Below, piece after piece: positions 48,779 to 62,700 of a stretch of 64,000 nucleotides of DNA. Origin of the DNA: Pterobdella sp. o SKG-2022 (Eukaryota > Annelida > Clitellata > Hirudinida > Piscicolidae). The DNA is taken from positions 7,290,079 through 7,354,078 of the forward strand of contig OZ038321.1 in NCBI GenBank assembly GCA_964035795.1, in the 5' to 3' direction. The position numbers were made by a program, and so were the translations under genes. Below the pieces are notes generated by a model that had not been told where the DNA came from, ran no database searches, and saw nothing but the letters and a program-made list of their open reading frames with translations. Within the stretch, counting starts at the first letter, position 1. Each line of letters begins with the position of its first letter.

Positions 48779-51647
48779 AGCTGAAGCACCTCTCAACACA
48801 CCATCATCCTCACCTTTATCATCATCATCAGCTTCACCGTTTTTATCAACATCAACTCCATCATTTCATCACTATCATCATCATCAACTCCATCATTTTC
48901 ATCACCATCATCATGAACATTTGAACTTTATTGTTTTATTATAACTATCTTTTTGTTGATTCTTCGCTTCTTTTAAAACCATGGCTTAATTCTTGCATAT
49001 TGTTTTATTTCTTCATCAAGTCCAATACTGCATCTTCATTATATTAAAACTGTCCCGAGAGCAATCTTCAATATTATTCGTTATTCATATCATTGTTACT
49101 ATCTTGCTTCGTTAGAAATATGTCATTTTCAATGGTGTTAACTTTCAGCACAATTTATGACATTGTACACAAGAATTAGCAAAACGTACTTATTGCGCTA
49201 CTGAACCACAATTCGGGTCGGCTGAGGGTTGATTTGAATTTTTGGAAACTTTCACCTATCACTTGCATTGATCCACTTTTACATTGCGCTCTTATAAACA
49301 TAGAAATGTGCCAACAAAGACCTCTAGGTTTTGAACTAGGAGAGCATGCGGGTTTTTAAATGATTTTAAGAAACTTCGATGATTCTGTCCAGATAGTAGT
49401 GAAAAGGGCTTCAGGCTTTTAAATATAAATAGCAAGCTTTTGAAACGATTTCACTTAACAATCTATTAGTTACCGTAGCTGAGGGTATCAAGATTTTCAC
49501 TTGTGTGCAGCCACAGTAAAACGTTTTTTTTATTTTGAAGATTCTTTATTCAGAAATTAATTATTTGAACTTAGGAGTTCTGACGCATACTTTTTTTTGA
49601 TCATGCATCGTATAGAGGTAATGATGGTGCATCTGATAAATTCAACAGTTGTTTCTATTCAGTTGTTTAGGATAATGAAATGTGACTAATTTTGAATCTT
49701 ATTTATTTATGAATTAATTTCATTATATTTCAATTGTAGTTCTAGAAGTTTCTTTAAATAAACAAACGTAGTGTCAGTTTCATGGCTTTTTGCATTAGAT
49801 ATGTTTTCAAAAGTGAAATTGTTTCTTAGAAATGTCAAGAATTGCCCTAATTTGTGCTATCTCATTTCACTAAAGCAAATGATTCATCGACGGAGGTGCA
49901 CAATTAGGTCAATGTTTCCATGAAAGGAACATTTAAAGTGGCGTAAAAGTAGTGATTTCATATGATATTTTTAAAATTTTATGTTGATTTATGAGTTTTA
50001 AATGCATTCATCAAGAGAGCAAAATAGTTATAGTTTTCAATAAGCTTTACCTTGTTATGGGGTGTCTAAAAGTTTTATGGTATTTGAATTTTTGACATAC
50101 TTGTACTAAATTTCATTCATTTTTCTATATAAAACTATATTTTTTGAACTTATTTGGTTTTTGAAAAATGGAAGAATATTAGAAAAAATTTTTCAGTTTT
50201 TCAATAATTTTTTGTTTGATGAAGAAATTACAATAACTTGGGCGTCTGGTTTGGCATGAAGTCCAAACCTCGAAGTCAAAAATTCAAAAAAAGTTTTATA
50301 TTGAATGATATTTGTTCCAATATTCATTAATGTAAAGTTTTAAAATGCCTTAATTATTCAAATACTTTCTGGTATTAGTTCTGTTACTGTTAAGTTTTTC
50401 ATTCCTGAGTGTAATCGATTGTGCCATTCCTCCATTTATGAGTGAAATTAAGGGCCCTTCAGTCGTTTTGATCTGCCGTTATTTCGCTCTCTTATGTCGG
50501 CAAATTAGGAATTGCAATATTGAGTGTGATTTATAAGACTATTCTATAATTGTACCTTATAGATATTTCACATCGAAGCAAATAACTGACATAACTGATA
50601 ATGTAAATTTAAAAAATCTCGAATGTGCTCCAATAGAATTAATTTATTCCAAAAAAGAGACACTTAAAACACATACTCGAAAAATCAATGCTTATTTGAC
50701 CAGGTGTCTATAAAGAGAAATTTATTTTAGTGAATCTCATACTGTTTCAATTTAAGCAGATTATAAAAGCAATTAATTGGCGAATTATTGCTTATTTTTA
50801 GATATAAATCAAAATCTTTTGCCAAATGATGTTTAGATAAGAATTTCAATCTACGTAAAATAGTAATATGAAATTGCTGCTATTTTGAACAACACAGTGT
50901 TAATTCATTTGACAGGGTAAGAAGTGGAAGTTGATGCTAGTAAAGGATTATTTTTAAAAAGCTGATTAGTATTGGAAATCTTTTATTGCGCTGAAGCAAG
51001 TTTAACTGAAACATTTTGGTAAGGCTGTATATTTCAATGAAAAGATTTCAATTTAGAGAGTTCTAAAGTTCTGAGCACCTGCTGTTAAATCAACTGAATA
51101 CTTAACTTAATTCGTTATTAAAAATGTTTCATTAATTACGGAAAAGCTAGACAATGTATCCATAAAACCACTCCAAATATAAACATTTTGGTGTACAAAA
51201 ATTTCTCAAAAGAATCCAAACCCTTTAAGACTTTAAACAACAATTAATCTCTATTTGAATATCGAGTTTGTCTCCAGGTCGCTATTAGCCTTTGTATAAT
51301 CTAAATATCTTTATCTCGTCTCTAAACAAATTTATTTCGAAGTTTTATCTAATGATAACATTTATCTCACAAACAAACAATTCTGTATAATTGGATTGAG
51401 TTTTCTATATCTGTATTAAGTATGCAGGAATTTTAAAGTTAAACATTGTTAAAAAAACTAATTTTATTAGCATATTTTTAAGTATAACCTTTATATTCAT
51501 ATCTTATAAACCATACACATATATTTATATATAAGACGAGTTCTGAAAATTTCACAAAATTGTCTAAGGCAATGCAATAACCCTCAGATTCATTAGACTC
51601 TCAAGCATTAAAGTTTGAGCCGCTAACCTCTCATACAATCAATCAAA
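48779..51647. other. Intergenic region between the PARP and lectin-like genes
   Basis: About 2.9 kb. The first 150 bp after the PARP stop is ATC/CAT-rich, probably 3' UTR. The rest is A/T-rich with no open frame of interest, no protein similarity I recognise and no clear repeat. Confidence 0.5.
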
Positions 51648-52973
51648 ATGCCCATGTCTGGAAAGTATTTCTTTATAAAGAACAAATCAAACAACTTATA
51701 TTTAGACGCTTGTGGACTGACCAGCAACCCAGAGAAGATATCACCAGGAAACACTCAGGTAACTTTATGGAAGAAGAGGCAGACACCGAAAGAGGAGGTT
51801 AAAAACAGCCAAGTTTGGTATTGGGACGCTCTAACATCCACTCTGAGGAATACCCTGTATGGCCTATGTCTCGATGTTAATGGTTTGTATGTTTCAACTA
51901 AGGATTGTATTTAAATGATTGATTGAGGCAACCGAAAAAAAATTGTACTATTAATATTTTTTAAATAATTTATATCTGAGTGGTTCGTTTATTGAAATTT
52001 ATTTTTGACATAAACTCGGACATATTATATTTTGAAGAAAACAAGAAAGCAGTCATCAACTTTTTGGACATCCATAAGTCAATCGAACATAAAAAGTTAG
52101 GAAAAAAAGACACAAAAATCAAAAATACAATGTCAATTTTAGGAAGGTACAGTCCTTTATTGCGCAGATTCTCATCGTCTTCATCCATTAACGTTGACAA
52201 ACCATCTGCCCTTTTTTATTCACAACAATGGAAATTCAACAAGCTGAAAGGTGCAATAGAGAGTGTTGAGAATGAAGATGTAGTTCTAGACGTGGTGTCC
52301 TCATCACAATCCTCTGGTATAGAAGCTTGTATCAGCCATTTCTGCAACAAGAGCAGTCAAATCTGGATGCTGGAACACATGTGCGTTGAATTATTAATTG
52401 TTTCTTCCAAATAATTGTATATTGATATCAAAAATAACATTATTTTTTTTTAGACCGATCAGGTATTTTTACATCTTTAGTAAGTTTCTCAGTGGCAATG
52501 TTTTAGATGTTCTTGGAGGCAAGATGAGCGCTGGAGCTAAAGTTGGCTTGTACGTCAAAAGAAAAAACGACAAAATATACAACTCGCAATTATGGTTCGA
52601 AGATGAAAATGGCAACATCAGAAACAAACTGAATGACAAGCTAGTTCTTCATGCAACAGGTTTTAAACCTCAAAAATTATTTCACATTGAAAATTAAAAC
52701 GCGCATCAAATACATAATTTGCTCAGATCACAACTTTCTGAAGACAGAAACCATTCTACAGGCATAAGCCTCAAGACAGAGCAGCCCGACCAGACAAGGC
52801 AGAGGTGGGTTGTGTGTGGCAACAGGGTAGTCTCTGCAGATGATCACAGCACAGTCATCAGTCTGGGAAAGAAACGTCACAGTTACAGCATCGACGACCA
52901 CGATACATATTACTTATGCAGTTCTACCTACCTGGGTTCCGACTCACAACACTGGGACTTTTTGTATGTGTGA
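51648..52973 (+). CDS. QxW-repeat (ricin B-type beta-trefoil) protein
   Basis: Beta-trefoil lectin domains bind sugars through repeated QxW strands. Exons 51648-51882, 51981-52380, 52454-52659 and 52762-52973 join in phases 1, 2, 1 to 350 aa. Trp-containing strands recur: NSQVWYWDALTSTLRN, SQQWKFNKL, SSQIWMLEH, NSQLWFEDENGNIRN, RQRWVVCGNRVVS, DSQHWDFLYV. LCLDV, VLDV and VLHA (strand pattern of the fold) come after the first, second and fourth of these. No signal peptide is visible after MPMSGKYFFIKNKSNNLYLD, so it is probably intracellular. The segment from 51981 to about 52200 is charged and Ser-rich and may be a linker. A sugar ligand is not evident, and the protein may instead bind another ligand. 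It follows the PARP gene in the same direction, 2.9 kb away; a link is not shown. Confidence 0.75.
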
Positions 52974-53548
52974 TGCCTTTATGCTGATGTTGAGTGAGAA
53001 ATTTTTTTTTTTTAAAGTCGTTTTAACCAATAAAAACGCTGAAAATTTGTTGTAAGATATAGACTTTTTTTACACATGATTATAACATAAAGTATTAGTG
53101 TTTGAATGATCAAACTGTGCCTGACCTTCTCAATTGTTAATGATTCTTAATGAAATTATTTTGGTTCAACATTTACTGTTAAAAGTATTTGCATAAATAT
53201 ACAACTGCTGAAATATTATGATAAAACTGAAAGTTGAACTAGATTAAAACCAAATACTTGAGCTTCGGCGTCATAAGTGCTGTTATATAAATAGTTATTT
53301 TGTTTTTAATTCTATTTTTAGGCATTGAAGTTCTTTATTATTTTTTAAATTATTGGTAACAAAGAGTAGCACTTTGTGACACACATCTTTTGCACTACCA
53401 AACTCTATAAGGGCAAATGATGCTCGAAATATATAAACATACTTGAGAAACATTCATTCAAATTATATTCCACAAAACTCCATTCAAAAATGTATAAATC
53501 ATAAAAATATGCACAATGCCTGGAAACAAAATGAGAATAATGAATAAA

Positions 53549-53672
53549 ACAATGTGGTATTTGTAAAGTTCTTTTTCTTGTAGATCAAAACTTGATAGCC
53601 GGCCCAAGCAGGATCGAATCAAGTAACTAAAGATAATTAGTCTAATTTTCTACTAGTTGAGCTATACAGGCC
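53549..53672 (-). repeat. tRNA-derived SINE (family B), partly deleted
   Basis: The minus strand has a head with TAGCTCAACTAGTAGA and a TTAGACTAATTATCTTTAG-like arm, then a shortened body and the tail ending in TTTACAAATACCACATTG. It sits just downstream of the TRMT44 stop codon. Confidence 0.65.
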
Positions 53673-53687
53673 AAAAAACGATTTTTA

Positions 53688-56600
53688 TCACCTGAGCTCA
53701 TGGGTGCCATGAGCGAACTTACAGAGGGAGCTGGTGTGATGAGGACAGCCATCGGGGTGGTAGGTGTGGTAGAAGCATGCTTTCGTCTTCAGTTTGTCCT
53801 TCGGATCCTATATGGAAAAAATATTAAAATTTTATAGCTTTAAAATTTATTTAAAATATTTCGGTGTCATTGGAAATATAAATTATTTTTATATTGATTT
53901 AGGATTATGACACCATCATTTCAATGATGATTCTTCATAAGTTGAATAATAATAATAATGTTACAAGATTCTCACAACTTTCTTCTTATTCTTCTTCCCC
54001 CTCCACTTTGAATAACTTTCAAACTCCTCACTCCTCCAATCTCTCAACGTCACTACCCCTTCTCGCACTTCAGTTTAGAATGATTTAACGTTATCAACAA
54101 CATCATCATCATCATCATCATCGTCGTCGTTATTATGTAATGCATGTAATACGGTATTTGTAAAGCATTTCTTTATAGATCGAAGCGTCTTCTAAAAATT
54201 TAATGTAGCAAAAACACACTGTCGGCCCACGTGGAATCAAACCCTATCCTTATCATAATCCTCATTAACAACACCATCATCATTAGCATTATCGTTATTA
54301 TCATTATCAGCAACGTCATCCTCATTTTCACCATCACCATATTCATCATTACTATTATTTTGATCACCCTCATCATTACCTTCACCATCATAATCCTCCT
54401 CATTATGAAATAAATTTAAAATAATATAAATTTGAAACTGTTTTAATTGAATATTCGCATAATCTTATGCCCTGCAGTCAAGCATATTCAACATTAACAC
54501 CTTGGTATCCTCACAAAAGCAGCAGTAAAAAATTGAACCTAGTATTAAAATATGAGAAATTATTATTGTATTAATCTTATTATAATGATACTGCATCTGA
54601 AAAGTTTCACACCGTGAAGTATTCCCATCAAATTTATACCATTACTTCAATTTTGGGCTACCAATCCAATTATAGCTGCTAATCTAACTTCATGCCACAA
54701 TTGACCCCTACATAACAACCCCGTGTACCTGAGAAGACATCAGGGCATGATTTGAGGATGGTTTGAAGACCCCCTCGAATTCCCCGCAGCACTTCACCTC
54801 CCATCATCCTTCCCAACTCACTCATCGGTACACTCTCTGCGTCGACATTTATCATTACGGTTATTATGTGCTAAAAGTATATCACAAATCGTCTGGAAAC
54901 TTATAACGGAATTTATCGATTTATAATGAAATCATCATCATGTGTATTCCATGATGAAAGTGTTTTAGTTATTCAATCATCAGGCAAACGCATATGAAGT
55001 TTGGTTACATTTCCTGCTTCAACGAAAATTTATATATCTTCATCGTCATCGTTTCACGGTCTTTACCATGCTAGCATGATATAGATGGTTTATACACATA
55101 CAAAAAAATAAACTCAACAATTAATCTACCTCCTTGCCTCCACCTGCCACCTTCCCTATCATCCCCTCCCCCCCCAGTCTCGAGAACCACATTCATGGCA
55201 CGCACCCAGGCCTCCTGCATACATTTTTTTGGTATCTTCCATGCTCCCTTCGATGCCTCTTCACTGCTCCTTGCTTTGAACTCTTTTAATGTCTTACCAT
55301 TAGAGCTATCTGAGCTTTGGTTCGCTACCAAGCTGTTTCTTGAAGTTAAAAACTCCTGGATCTTATTGAGGTCAACATTGTTGGTGGCTTTGCCTATAAA
55401 GCATGTCTGAAGTGATGGAATTAATCATTTTTATCAGATTATTTTTGAATATTGTTGTCCAAAAAACTAAAAGCATCAAAACTCTACATTTTTGTTGCAT
55501 TAAATGTGAATTTTATACTACAAATTAGAAGGACCATCTAACAACATTCAACACAACCTACCCTCCTTGTGGACGGGATCCTAAGCACATCCCCTTGAAC
55601 CTCAAAGTTGCACACATCACCACATATGAGTTCTATGTACTGCAGATACTCTTTGTACTTCCCGCCTGCCTTTGTTTCGTCTCTAGCTGCTTTGTTTTTG
55701 GTTGCGCTTTTTGCTGTTGTTTCTTTAGTTTTGATTGAATGGGTGGTTGTATTTTTTGATATATTTTTTTCTTCCCTGTCGTCGACTTCTCCATTAGTAC
55801 GATGTTGAAGAGAAAAATTGAAAAACTTGCCATAGAAGTCGAAGGGACAACAAGGAAGGAGAAAAAAGTTGCAGTTTGGAGACCTGCATATAACCACATA
55901 TGTCCAAGAAGCAAAAAAATTTGAATATTTCAACAAACACTAGTATGTATTGAATATACTTTTACTGAACGATCACGTATTCAATAAAAAGCCAATGAAA
56001 TCAAGTTCTTAGTCCGTCCTTATTTACCAAGTGAGAAAAACTGAATAAATTAATGCATGGTTCATTACAGTCGAGTTCCTTTACAGACACTAACCCACAT
56101 GAAACACGCTTATAATGTGAAGATGGTGATGGAACACTCACCTGGCAGCCATCACAGGAATCCAAGGAGTGAGTTCATCACTGTGGTTGCCTATGAGCCA
56201 ATCACAATCGTTGAATGTTTCAACACTAGCATCCACACTCGCCACCTTAATGGAGTATTCACATTTGAACAAGGCAGGAATACTTTTTATTGTAGTTATA
56301 GGAACCTTTTTCGTTAAATTTGACAAAAACTAGCGAAATTGTAGCAATAATTTTTATTGGTTTCAAGTTTCAGTTATTATAATAGTATCTCGTTTATTGA
56401 TTTGAAAAAGTTAAAAGAACAAAGGTCATAAGATACCCTGAGGTCAGCTTGTGGTTGCAGCATTTGCCATACCTTCCTTGCTCTCACATCGACCCCATAA
56501 CCTTTATGCTTCATTTGTTTTAAGTTTACTTTTATCTAATTATTAAAATTGCAAACAAATTTGTATTTGTCCCAATACAAAGATATTCGATGACCTATCA

Positions 56601-59216
56601 TAATCATCATAAACTATATTAGGCACCTTTTTTTACTACATTGATGAGATTAAATGAGAAAAATTTTCCAATAGCAAAAACAAACAGCAAAAACTATGAA
56701 ACTCTATTTTATATTGAGAAATGATATAAAAATGACATATAATCATTTTCATCCCTTTGCATCTATCCTTTATAAGATACTAAAGAAACTAACACATGTA
56801 TTTATTTTCTAAAATAGTGACAGAATTGAATCTAAAAAAAGAGAATATAAAGTTATATGAGAATAGGAAATTAACTACTAGCTAAATAAGAAACGAAATT
56901 AACTAACGAAAATAATGTAAAAAAAAGTATAATAAATAAATGAATATATATATATATATATACTAAGTGAATTTCAACATTTTTTCATAAGCTCCAACCC
57001 CTTCACAGTTGAGCAGATACACCAGCAGTCCATTACCGCAGCCAACATCCACGAATCTTATTGGTGCTTTATCCTCTGTAGCATCATCTTCATTTCTCTG
57101 AGGTATCCTTTCAGACCTCCAACTACTCCAGTAAGTCTGTAATGCATTTGAAACGTTTCATTATTATTACCACAAACAACAAAAATCAAAACTATTATTA
57201 TTATCAGCGCCATCATCATCTTCGTTTTTTCGTTCTCATTGTTATGGTATATTTTAAAGACAACGATATCTTCTTTATTAGAGTGATAATCTTTGGTTCT
57301 AGAATGTAGCTATGTTAATAAAGAGCCCACTTTATGAATCTATTTTTGATGATAAATGCCTGGGTCTGTGTAAAGTTTTTCAGCAAATCTATTTTATAAC
57401 TTCTATGCCACCCAAAGCGGTACTAAAGCACATAAAAAACTCTACAAAGTTGTGCCACTTGGAAGGGTAGCAGCTCTAAAAGACCAGCAAGCTTAAATTT
57501 TTAGACACTGAATGGGATTCAGTTTTACGTCAAAACCAAGGCATCATCACATCAAATGTTTCCCAGTCATTCCCATGGGTTAGTCATACACGTGTCATCT
57601 ACACATTTATTCTATAATAAAAAACTAAAACTAATTTTCACTATTATTATTAGTTACCAATAGATAAGCCGCAATAGATAAATCTTCATAGACGTACTTC
57701 TGAGGGTCTGTGCTTTCAGTCCAGTTCTGTCATGTGGTGATGGAATACTACAGAATATAACATGTTATAATATTATGTAATGTAATGTGGTATTTATAAA
57801 GCGCTTTTCTTTATTGATCAAGTTGCTTGCTACAAATTAACGTAGCGAAAACACACTGTGGAACAGGTGCTAATTGTCGGCCCACAAAGGATCGAATCCG
57901 ATAACTTTAGATAATTAGTCTAATGCTCTACCAACTGAGCTATATGAGCCAAAAATAAAATTCAAAAAGTAAAATCTCATTAAATATTACAAAATATAAT
58001 AACAGTCTTATCAAAAACTTACAGTAACATGAGTATCTTAATACTAACAATTTCGTGAAATATCAAAACTGAAATATATTGGTATAACAATAAATATATA
58101 CCAAGCTTAATCAAACTAGTGGCAACACTGACCTCTACGAGGTGCTTTGCATACAAATTCTTGAGTCGATGCAGTTGCTGTTGGTATGATGCCATGTCTA
58201 CTAACAACAAAGACTTCTGTTCACTGTTAATGCTATCCAGACAACACCATCTCTGAAGCTTTGTGAGAAGCTTTTCACTCAGCCATTGTTTCGAGAGAAT
58301 ATAATTTCTAGAATTTTCTGTTTTAATTTCATTGATTGTTGAAAGGTTGGAGTCATTTGAATTTTTTCCAGATGTTACCACATCAGAATTATGTTTGGGT
58401 ATTTTAACATTGCTTGCATCAGCATGAGATGCTTTATGCTTGAGTTTTGAAAAAGATTGTGAATCAATATAATCTTCATTACAGAGAAGTATTAATCTGG
58501 GAACATTTGTTCAAATTTTAATAAAGTAAATTCAAGTAAATGAGAATTATTGATAGAATCAAACAGCTTATCAAGTAAATAATAATTTTTATTTTGAACC
58601 AATGTATGTAAATTTTAAATAGTTTTGAAAAAATTTTATCTGTAATTTATCAAATTTTTTTTACAAATATATAGGCATAACACATCATTGAAAGGTTTTG
58701 ATGTTGTATAAATCACCTTTGGGTGTCTGTGCAAAACTTGAAAGCATAATCATTTTTTGTGTAAAAAGGCAAAAAAATTGTAATGGAAAAAGCTGGAAAA
58801 TAAGACAAATTTTATTTTTGTTATGTCAATAATGTAAACTGACATTCACTTGTGAGAATGGCTTCATAAGTTGGCAAAAAACTCTCCCTAGAAACAATTT
58901 TTCTTAAAAAAAAATAGGTTTTGTCACAAAAGCCCTGTTTTTTCATAAATTGACAACCCGAACTGATTTTTGAGCATAATTCTTCTATAAGATCTGAATT
59001 TATTATCTGTCTGTCAAAAAAATCTAGTTTCAGTGATTCAACCAAACTGGTGCAATCTATATTTTTTTCATTTTTATGTAGATATGAATCAAAAATAATT
59101 GATGCACCACATAGCCTTCTATTGACAACGTGGGGCTTTTTAATCCAAACTAATATTGCTTCGTTAAGTGAAAGAACTTTTGAAACTTTAACATTTGCAA
59201 TTTCTATAAAATTCAT
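53688..59216 (-). CDS. TRMT44: tRNA (uracil-2'-O)-methyltransferase TRMT44 (Trm44)
   Basis: TRMT44 methylates the 2'-OH of U44 in tRNA-Ser using SAM. Exons on the minus strand: 58840-59216 (ATG at 59216, MNFIEIANVKVSK), 58133-58496, 57658-57726, about 56989-57136, about 56439-56512, 56143-56250, about 55560-55889, about 55180-55409, about 54729-54845 and 53688-53807. Diagnostic motifs: TDPQKYVYEDLSIAAYLL, SAM-binding FVDVGCGNGLLVYLL, GYGVDVRARKVW, DWLIGNHSDELTPWIPVMAA, FFLLPCCPFDFYGKF, VLRIPSTRRVG. The C-terminal CCCH zinc finger reads ACFYHTYHPDGCPHH...LCKFAHG. An insertion of about 35 Lys/Thr-rich residues follows PCCPFDFYGKF. The first splice donor (GTTTAC) is weak and was chosen only because it keeps frame. 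The gene is divergent from ATP13A1. Confidence 0.92.
54100..54420. repeat. CAT/ATT-rich low-complexity tract with a SINE remnant
   Basis: Runs of ATC/CAT and ATT triplets in a TRMT44 intron. At about 54135-54249 there is an inverted SINE family B remnant (GCATTTCTTTATAGATCGAA, TTTAATGTAGCAAAAACACA). Open frames here in both strands are repeat artefacts. Confidence 0.65.
55040..55090 (-). repeat. Repeat tail with the CCATGCTAGCATGG motif, inverted
   Basis: CATCGTCATCGTTTCACGGT followed by ACCATGCTAGCATGATATAG, the reverse complement form of the motif, in a TRMT44 intron. Confidence 0.5.
57774..57950 (-). repeat. tRNA-derived SINE (family B), best copy
   Basis: The minus strand reads GGCTCATATAGCTCAGTTGG, TAGAGCATTAGACTAATTAT, B box GGATTCGATCC, then GCCGACAATTAGCACCTGTT. 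The body has GTGTGTTTTCGCTACGTTAA and the tail GAAAAGCGCTTTATAAATAC and ATTACATT repeats. The loop CTAATTA gives an AAT (Ile) anticodon. Located in a TRMT44 intron. Confidence 0.85.
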
Positions 59217-59773
59217 TAATAATCTTAAATTAACATACACTAGTTTAAATGATTAAAGTGAATAGTTGTATAATTTAAAAGAAAATTAAGATAAAAACAA
59301 AATTAAATTAAAATAAAATTTTTTTTATTGAGAGTTAAAACAAATATTATTATTTAAATAAGTATTTAATTTTATTTGGATAAAAACCAACTAATTGACT
59401 AAGTTTTTTTAGTGTTTTTTATTGTTTTTTCTGTCGCAGCAGTACAAGACACACATAGCGACAATCTCGCAAAATAATATTTATTGGTTAACAATCAAAA
59501 AAAAACCCACTAAAAGTTTTTAATTTGAACAATAATTTTTATGAAATCACAATCACACAATTTTTTTCTATATTTGATTATTAACCATCAAATAGTCAAC
59601 TATATTTTTGTGACGTTGTCGCTGTGTGTTTTGGTTTTGCTGCGACAGAAAAAACACGATAAAAAGATTTTGTTAAACTAATGAAACAGCATTCAAGTTA
59701 TTTACATTGGGTCTTGTTGTTAAATTGCCGAAGCGTAGCATACCTTCTTTTATAATATTAAAATTTTTTTTAA
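59217..59773. promoter_or_regulatory. Shared upstream region of divergent TRMT44 and ATP13A1
   Basis: 557 bp between two outward-facing ATGs. It contains both promoters plus the large inverted repeat at 59413-59668. No classic core-promoter box stands out. Confidence 0.5.
59413..59668. repeat. Large inverted repeat (MITE-like) in a bidirectional promoter
   Basis: TTTTTTCTGTCGCAGCA (left, about 59425) and TGCTGCGACAGAAAAAA (right, about 59638) are exact complements. Pairing continues inward with mismatches through ACACACATAGCGACAA against TTGTCGCTGTGTGTT and up to GGTTAACAATC against GATTATTAACC. Each arm is about 80 bp, with an A/T-rich centre. Confidence 0.8.
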
Positions 59774-62700
59774 ATGGAAAATCAAGAAAATGATTATTTG
59801 AGTGATTCTCTTAAAGAAACACATTTGTACCGTATGCGGCCTGTCGTGTACCATGGATATGTCTTACCTTTTGTTTTATTGTATTCTGTGTGGTCATATG
59901 TTTGGGTCTTTTATTTAGGATTTAGTGATTTTTTTGAGGCCGGTATGATCGGGTATGCCATTATTGGCTTGCTTCAAGTGTTGTGTTGTCTTTTTTGCTA
60001 TTGGTTTGTGCAAGTTCAATGCCTATTAACCTGTTCTAAGGTTTGCAACATTTATATGAAAATAATTTTTTACTTGAGTATAATGGGTCCAGGTAAAAAA
60101 CATTGAAGATTCAACCCATGTGCAAGTGGTGCCTGCTCCCAACCATGGTCACCCAGAACTCGTCTCACGACAGAAAAATAATGTTGATACTTTTTTCAAT
60201 TTTTCAAATGAGACTCTATGATTGGATATTTGTAAGTTATTCAACATATTCCAGGTAGGAGGTCAAGATTCATACTGGTTTGAGTTTCAAAAAACTGTTT
60301 TTATCTATGACTCTGAAGAAAAGAAGTGTTTCAAAGAAGTTGATTACCCCATTGATTGGAAAATAAAAAAGTGTTCAAAGATGTTTTAACTTAAATAATT
60401 TACTATTATCATTCTTTCAAATATATTTTCATGCAAACAATTAGAAAAGCGTAGTTGAATCTCTATTTTAAATAATATAATTTTTTAAATATTTGAAGAT
60501 ATATGGAATGGAAAGGTTATGCTGAAGAAGATGTCATAAAAGCAGAACAAAATTTTGGCCTCAACAAGTAAATGAACATAAATCTTTCATTCATATATTC
60601 ATCATTTACAATATGCAAAAACTTTTTTTTATTATTTATCATTTGGGAAAAAATCCAACATTCATAAACTATAATTGATGTAGAAACCCACTCTTGTTGA
60701 ACAAAACACCCTATAAACTGTCTGCTTTTTCTTGCACCAATATACCATTCACCCAGACTCAATATGGACATTCCAAAGTTTATAGACCTTTTTGTTGAGA
60801 GAGCCACAGCCCCATTCTTTGTTTTCCAAGTCTTTTGTGTAGGACTATGGTGCTTGGATGAGTAAGTCATCATCATTAAGATTATTCTGTGTATTTGAAT
60901 AATATTTATAGTGATTGTCTTACATTGATTTTGCAATATCAATGTATCATGCTTAATATCTTAGTTAAGATAACAAAGATTTAAGCTTTCAAAGTGTTTA
61001 TTGTTTATCAAAGCTTATAATTTAATAAAGTTTCAATTCTACTCCAGATTTAAAAGCATTCAACTTCATATCATTTAAAAATATCTCACCTTGTCTTGTT
61101 TGCCTCCTCTGTCTCATTGTACACAGCAGTTAATATATTGTACCAACCTCTTGGCTTGTAGATACTGGTACTACAGTCTCTTCACATTGGCAATGCTGAT
61201 GATCTTTGAGGCAACTCTCGTACAGCAACAACTGAGGAACATGACTGAGATCAGAAAGATGGGTAACAAACCATACATTCTGCAGGTTACTTCATCAACA
61301 TTATCACATACTTGCCTATTTTTTCAGAGACGTCGTGTGTATTTTCCTTCAATATTTTGTAACAAAAAACATCAATTGAAAGGAATTTTTAATACATTTA
61401 TTGGGAATCAAAAGCTATAATTATCAATAAGTATAGTCTTATAAAATGTAAGCGCACAAAATTAAATTGTAACTATGGTTATCTAGTAATTCTTATGTAT
61501 TTGATATAAATAAATTAGTGAGATGGGATATTAAAGTAATATATGGTGAACTCTGATTTATTCTGGAAATTACTTTTTATAGAGATATTGTATGTTTTTT
61601 AGTTTTTATGCTTCAGAGACATTCCTTATCAATTTTTTGTTTATTGTTTTATAATAAATTCATAAAATGAGGCAATTTTTTTCATACTTTTTTTATTCAA
61701 ACTTAAATTTTTGAAAAATTAATTTTTTTTATAAATAATTAGCTTTTATTATAATGATTATTAATATTACATTTTCAAATATTAAATGGTTACAGGTGTA
61801 TAGGAACAGGAAATGGAGGCAGATCAGGAGTAACCAGTTGGTGCCAGGAGATCTTGTGTCCATAGGTGAGTGATAATGATTATGTAACAATCATTTTTGT
61901 GCGTTTAAAAAAGTAAATTCTAAAATTATTTATGCAATCAATTGATAACTAAGAACTGAGTTAAAGAAAGTTTCAAAAAAGTATCATGGTTTGAAAAAAA
62001 AATGTAAAAATTTTTCACATCATATTACATTAATGATGGTGAAGATGATATCAGACTAATGTGGCAAAGTAAAAATTTTTAAGCAGATATATGACGATGA
62101 TGGTAATAATGATAAAAATGTTGATAGTTATGATAACGGTAATGATGATGGTGCTGATGGTAATGGCATCCTTATGATATGTCATACAAACTACATGCTT
62201 CAAAGGTCGCAGTCAGGATGAGAGGCTGGTGCCCTGTGACATCCTGTTGTTGAGAGGCTCTTGTATAATTGATGAAGCCATGCTCACTGGGGAGTCTGTG
62301 CCCGTCATGAAGGTTGGCCACTTTGTTGTTGTGTGGTGTGTATAGCTGTGTACTATTGATTTTGTTGTTATTTTTACAATATTCATTTCTTTTATTGTTT
62401 TTGTTCATTATTATTGTTATTATTATGCATTTCTGTATAGTTTCAAAGTTTTCTTATTATTATATTAGATTGAGCTTTGATTGTTTTGAAGAATTGCGTT
62501 ATGGAAATTCTTTTTATCTCAATATCCCTTAAATCCTTCTCAGTTTGGTAACAAGTTTTAAAAGCTTATTGTGTCTAGATATAATAGCCACTTGATATGT
62601 GTTGTTCATAAAGCCATGTCTGAAGCGTTGAAGTCGTTGACAATTCTTATATAAAAACATCACAACTAGTTTAAAAGTCTTCAATTGTTTCAAACTGATA

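Noticed and set aside
48642..48944. Ser/His-rich ORF across the PARP stop
   Set aside because: Out-of-frame reading of the last PARP exon followed by ATC-rich 3' UTR.
54200..54413. Met/Ile-rich ORFs on both strands
   Set aside because: CAT/ATT triplet repeat; no conserved residues.
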